This document shows positions 5,183 through 6,188 of a stretch of DNA of 6,188 nucleotides, piece by piece. The notes beneath the pieces are model-generated. The model was not told the DNA's origin. It made no database searches and saw only the letters and a program-made list of their open reading frames with translations. The DNA lies in assembly GCA_023441725.1 (NCBI GenBank), contig JAEZNV010000020.1, forward strand, positions 1 to 6,188, read 5' to 3'. This DNA is from Actinomycetes bacterium. GTDB taxonomy: Bacteria > Actinomycetota > Coriobacteriia > Coriobacteriales > Coriobacteriaceae. A program made the translations under genes and the position numbers. The first letter of the stretch is position 1. Each line of letters starts with the position of its first letter.

Positions 5183-6188
5183 ATGTCGGTCGATATAGCC
5201 ACGTATGTCCACGATCTTGCCGTTGCCGCCAAGGCCGCTTCGGCCTCGCTTGCCACGGCGAGCGACGAGCAGCGCCAGGAGGCCGTGCGCGCCATGGCCG
5301 CGGCGCTGCGCGAAGGTGTCGACTCCATCGTCGCCGCCAACGAGCTCGATATGTCCGCCGCGCGCGATACGGGGACCTCGGCGGGGCTTCTCGATCGCCT
5401 GTTGCTGACGCCCGAGCGCGTTGAGGGCATGGCCGCCGGCCTGGAGAAGCTCGCCGAGCTGCCCGATCCTGTCGGCCGCGTGCTCGACCACCGCGTGCTT
5501 GCAAGCGGCGTGGACCTGACCCGCGCGAGCGTGCCGCTGGGCCTGGTCGCCATGGTGTACGAGGCGCGCCCCAACGTGACGGCCGATGCCGCGGGTATCT
5601 GCATCCGCACCGGCAACGCCTGCATTCTGCGCGGCGGTTCGCTGGCCTATCACTCGTGCGCCATGATTGCCGAACTGCTGGCCGATGCGCTTGAGGCCCA
5701 GGGCTTCCCGCGCGAGGCCGTCTCGATGATCGAGTCCACTGACCGCGAGGCCACCGGCGAGCTCATGAAGCTCCGCGGCATCGTCGACGTGCTCATTCCG
5801 CGTGGCGGTGCGGGCCTGATTCAGCGCTGCGTGCGCGAGTCGCTTGTGCCGGTGATCGAGACAGGCACGGGCAACTGCCATATCTACGTGCACGAGTCGG
5901 CCGACTTCGATAAGGCGCTCAACATTATCGTCAATGCCAAGACGCAGCGCGTGGGCGTGTGCAATGCTGCCGAGTCGCTGCTTGTGGACCGCGCCGTGGT
6001 CGACACGTTTTTGCCGGCGGTCGTGACCGTGTTGCACGACCACGGCGTGCTGATTCACGGCGACGAGGCCACGTGCGCTGCATGCGCTGACGCTGGGCTT
6101 GCCGAGGGCGACGACTATGTTGCCGCGACTGAGGAGGATTGGGGCCGTGAGTACCTGGCACTCGAGATGAGCGTGAAGGTCGTGGCGA
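5183..6188 (+). CDS. proA: Gamma-glutamyl phosphate reductase (3' end outside the window)
   Basis: This enzyme reduces gamma-glutamyl phosphate with NADPH to glutamate-5-semialdehyde (EC 1.2.1.41), the second step of proline synthesis after ProB. The 335 codons present run to the window edge without a stop. Full-length family members have about 415 residues, so roughly 80 are missing from view. Aldehyde-dehydrogenase-fold hallmarks are VYEARPNVT (125-133), LRGGS (149-153), LIPRGGAGLIQ (204-214), VIETGTGNCHIYV (224-236) and KTQRVGVCNAAE (253-264), with Cys260 as the expected catalytic thiol. The residue after LRGGS is Leu154, where Glu or Asp is common. The start is set by AAAGGG (5171-5176), 6 bases before ATG. 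It is separated from proB by the inverted peptidase gene, and starts 113 bases from that gene's start codon in a divergent arrangement. Confidence 0.97.
   Translation, partial: MSVDIATYVHDLAVAAKAASASLATASDEQRQEAVRAMAAALREGVDSIVAANELDMSAARDTGTSAGLLDRLLLTPERVEGMAAGLEKLAELPDPVGRVLDHRVLASGVDLTRASVPLGLVAMVYEARPNVTADAAGICIRTGNACILRGGSLAYHSCAMIAELLADALEAQGFPREAVSMIESTDREATGELMKLRGIVDVLIPRGGAGLIQRCVRESLVPVIETGTGNCHIYVHESADFDKALNIIVNAKTQRVGVCNAAESLLVDRAVVDTFLPAVVTVLHDHGVLIHGDEATCAACADAGLAEGDDYVAATEEDWGREYLALEMSVKVVA

Noticed and set aside
5070..5504. N-terminal extension of 145 codons to the S33 peptidase
   Set aside because: This part is antisense to the clearly coding start of proA, is Arg/Ala low-complexity, and crosses the divergent promoter gap. 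ATG 5069 has its own ribosome site.

Overview
The window is GC-rich bacterial chromosome carrying ordinary housekeeping genes. Strong third-position G/C bias, A/G-rich Shine-Dalgarno sites of the AAAGGG type, and the protein style (Ala/Arg/Glu-rich, short intergenic gaps) suggest a high-GC Gram-positive. My best guess is a gut coriobacterium of the Collinsella type. That assignment is an impression from sequence style, not a database result.

Layout from left to right. A complete tRNA-Ala with anticodon CGC is followed at once by a strong intrinsic terminator. Only 18 bases after its T-run begins a gene for a small coiled-coil, Ala/Pro-rich protein with one C-terminal membrane segment and no recognised family. 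After 84 bases comes pncB (nicotinate phosphoribosyltransferase, NAD salvage), on the same strand and with no visible terminator between the two. After another 79 bases, which can fold into a GC-rich hairpin, comes proB (glutamate 5-kinase). A 253-base gap follows. It holds a large concentric inverted repeat with a probable bidirectional terminator at its core, and then a pair of direct repeats built on GGGGAC. An S33-family alpha/beta hydrolase (prolyl-aminopeptidase-like) lies on the minus strand, convergent with proB. The last gene is proA (gamma-glutamyl phosphate reductase), divergent from the peptidase and cut off by the right edge of the window.

How the genes fit together. ProB and ProA catalyse the first two steps of proline synthesis from glutamate. 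Their genes, often adjacent in other bacteria, are separated here by an inverted gene for a peptidase whose family typically releases N-terminal proline from peptides. The locus may therefore combine proline synthesis with proline scavenging. pncB and the membrane-protein gene probably share a transcript, but nothing in the sequence ties the membrane protein to NAD metabolism.

I found no CRISPR array, transposase gene, phage gene or obviously new multi-gene system. The most unusual parts are the noncoding palindromes and repeats between proB and the peptidase, and the tRNA-terminator junction in front of the unknown membrane protein.
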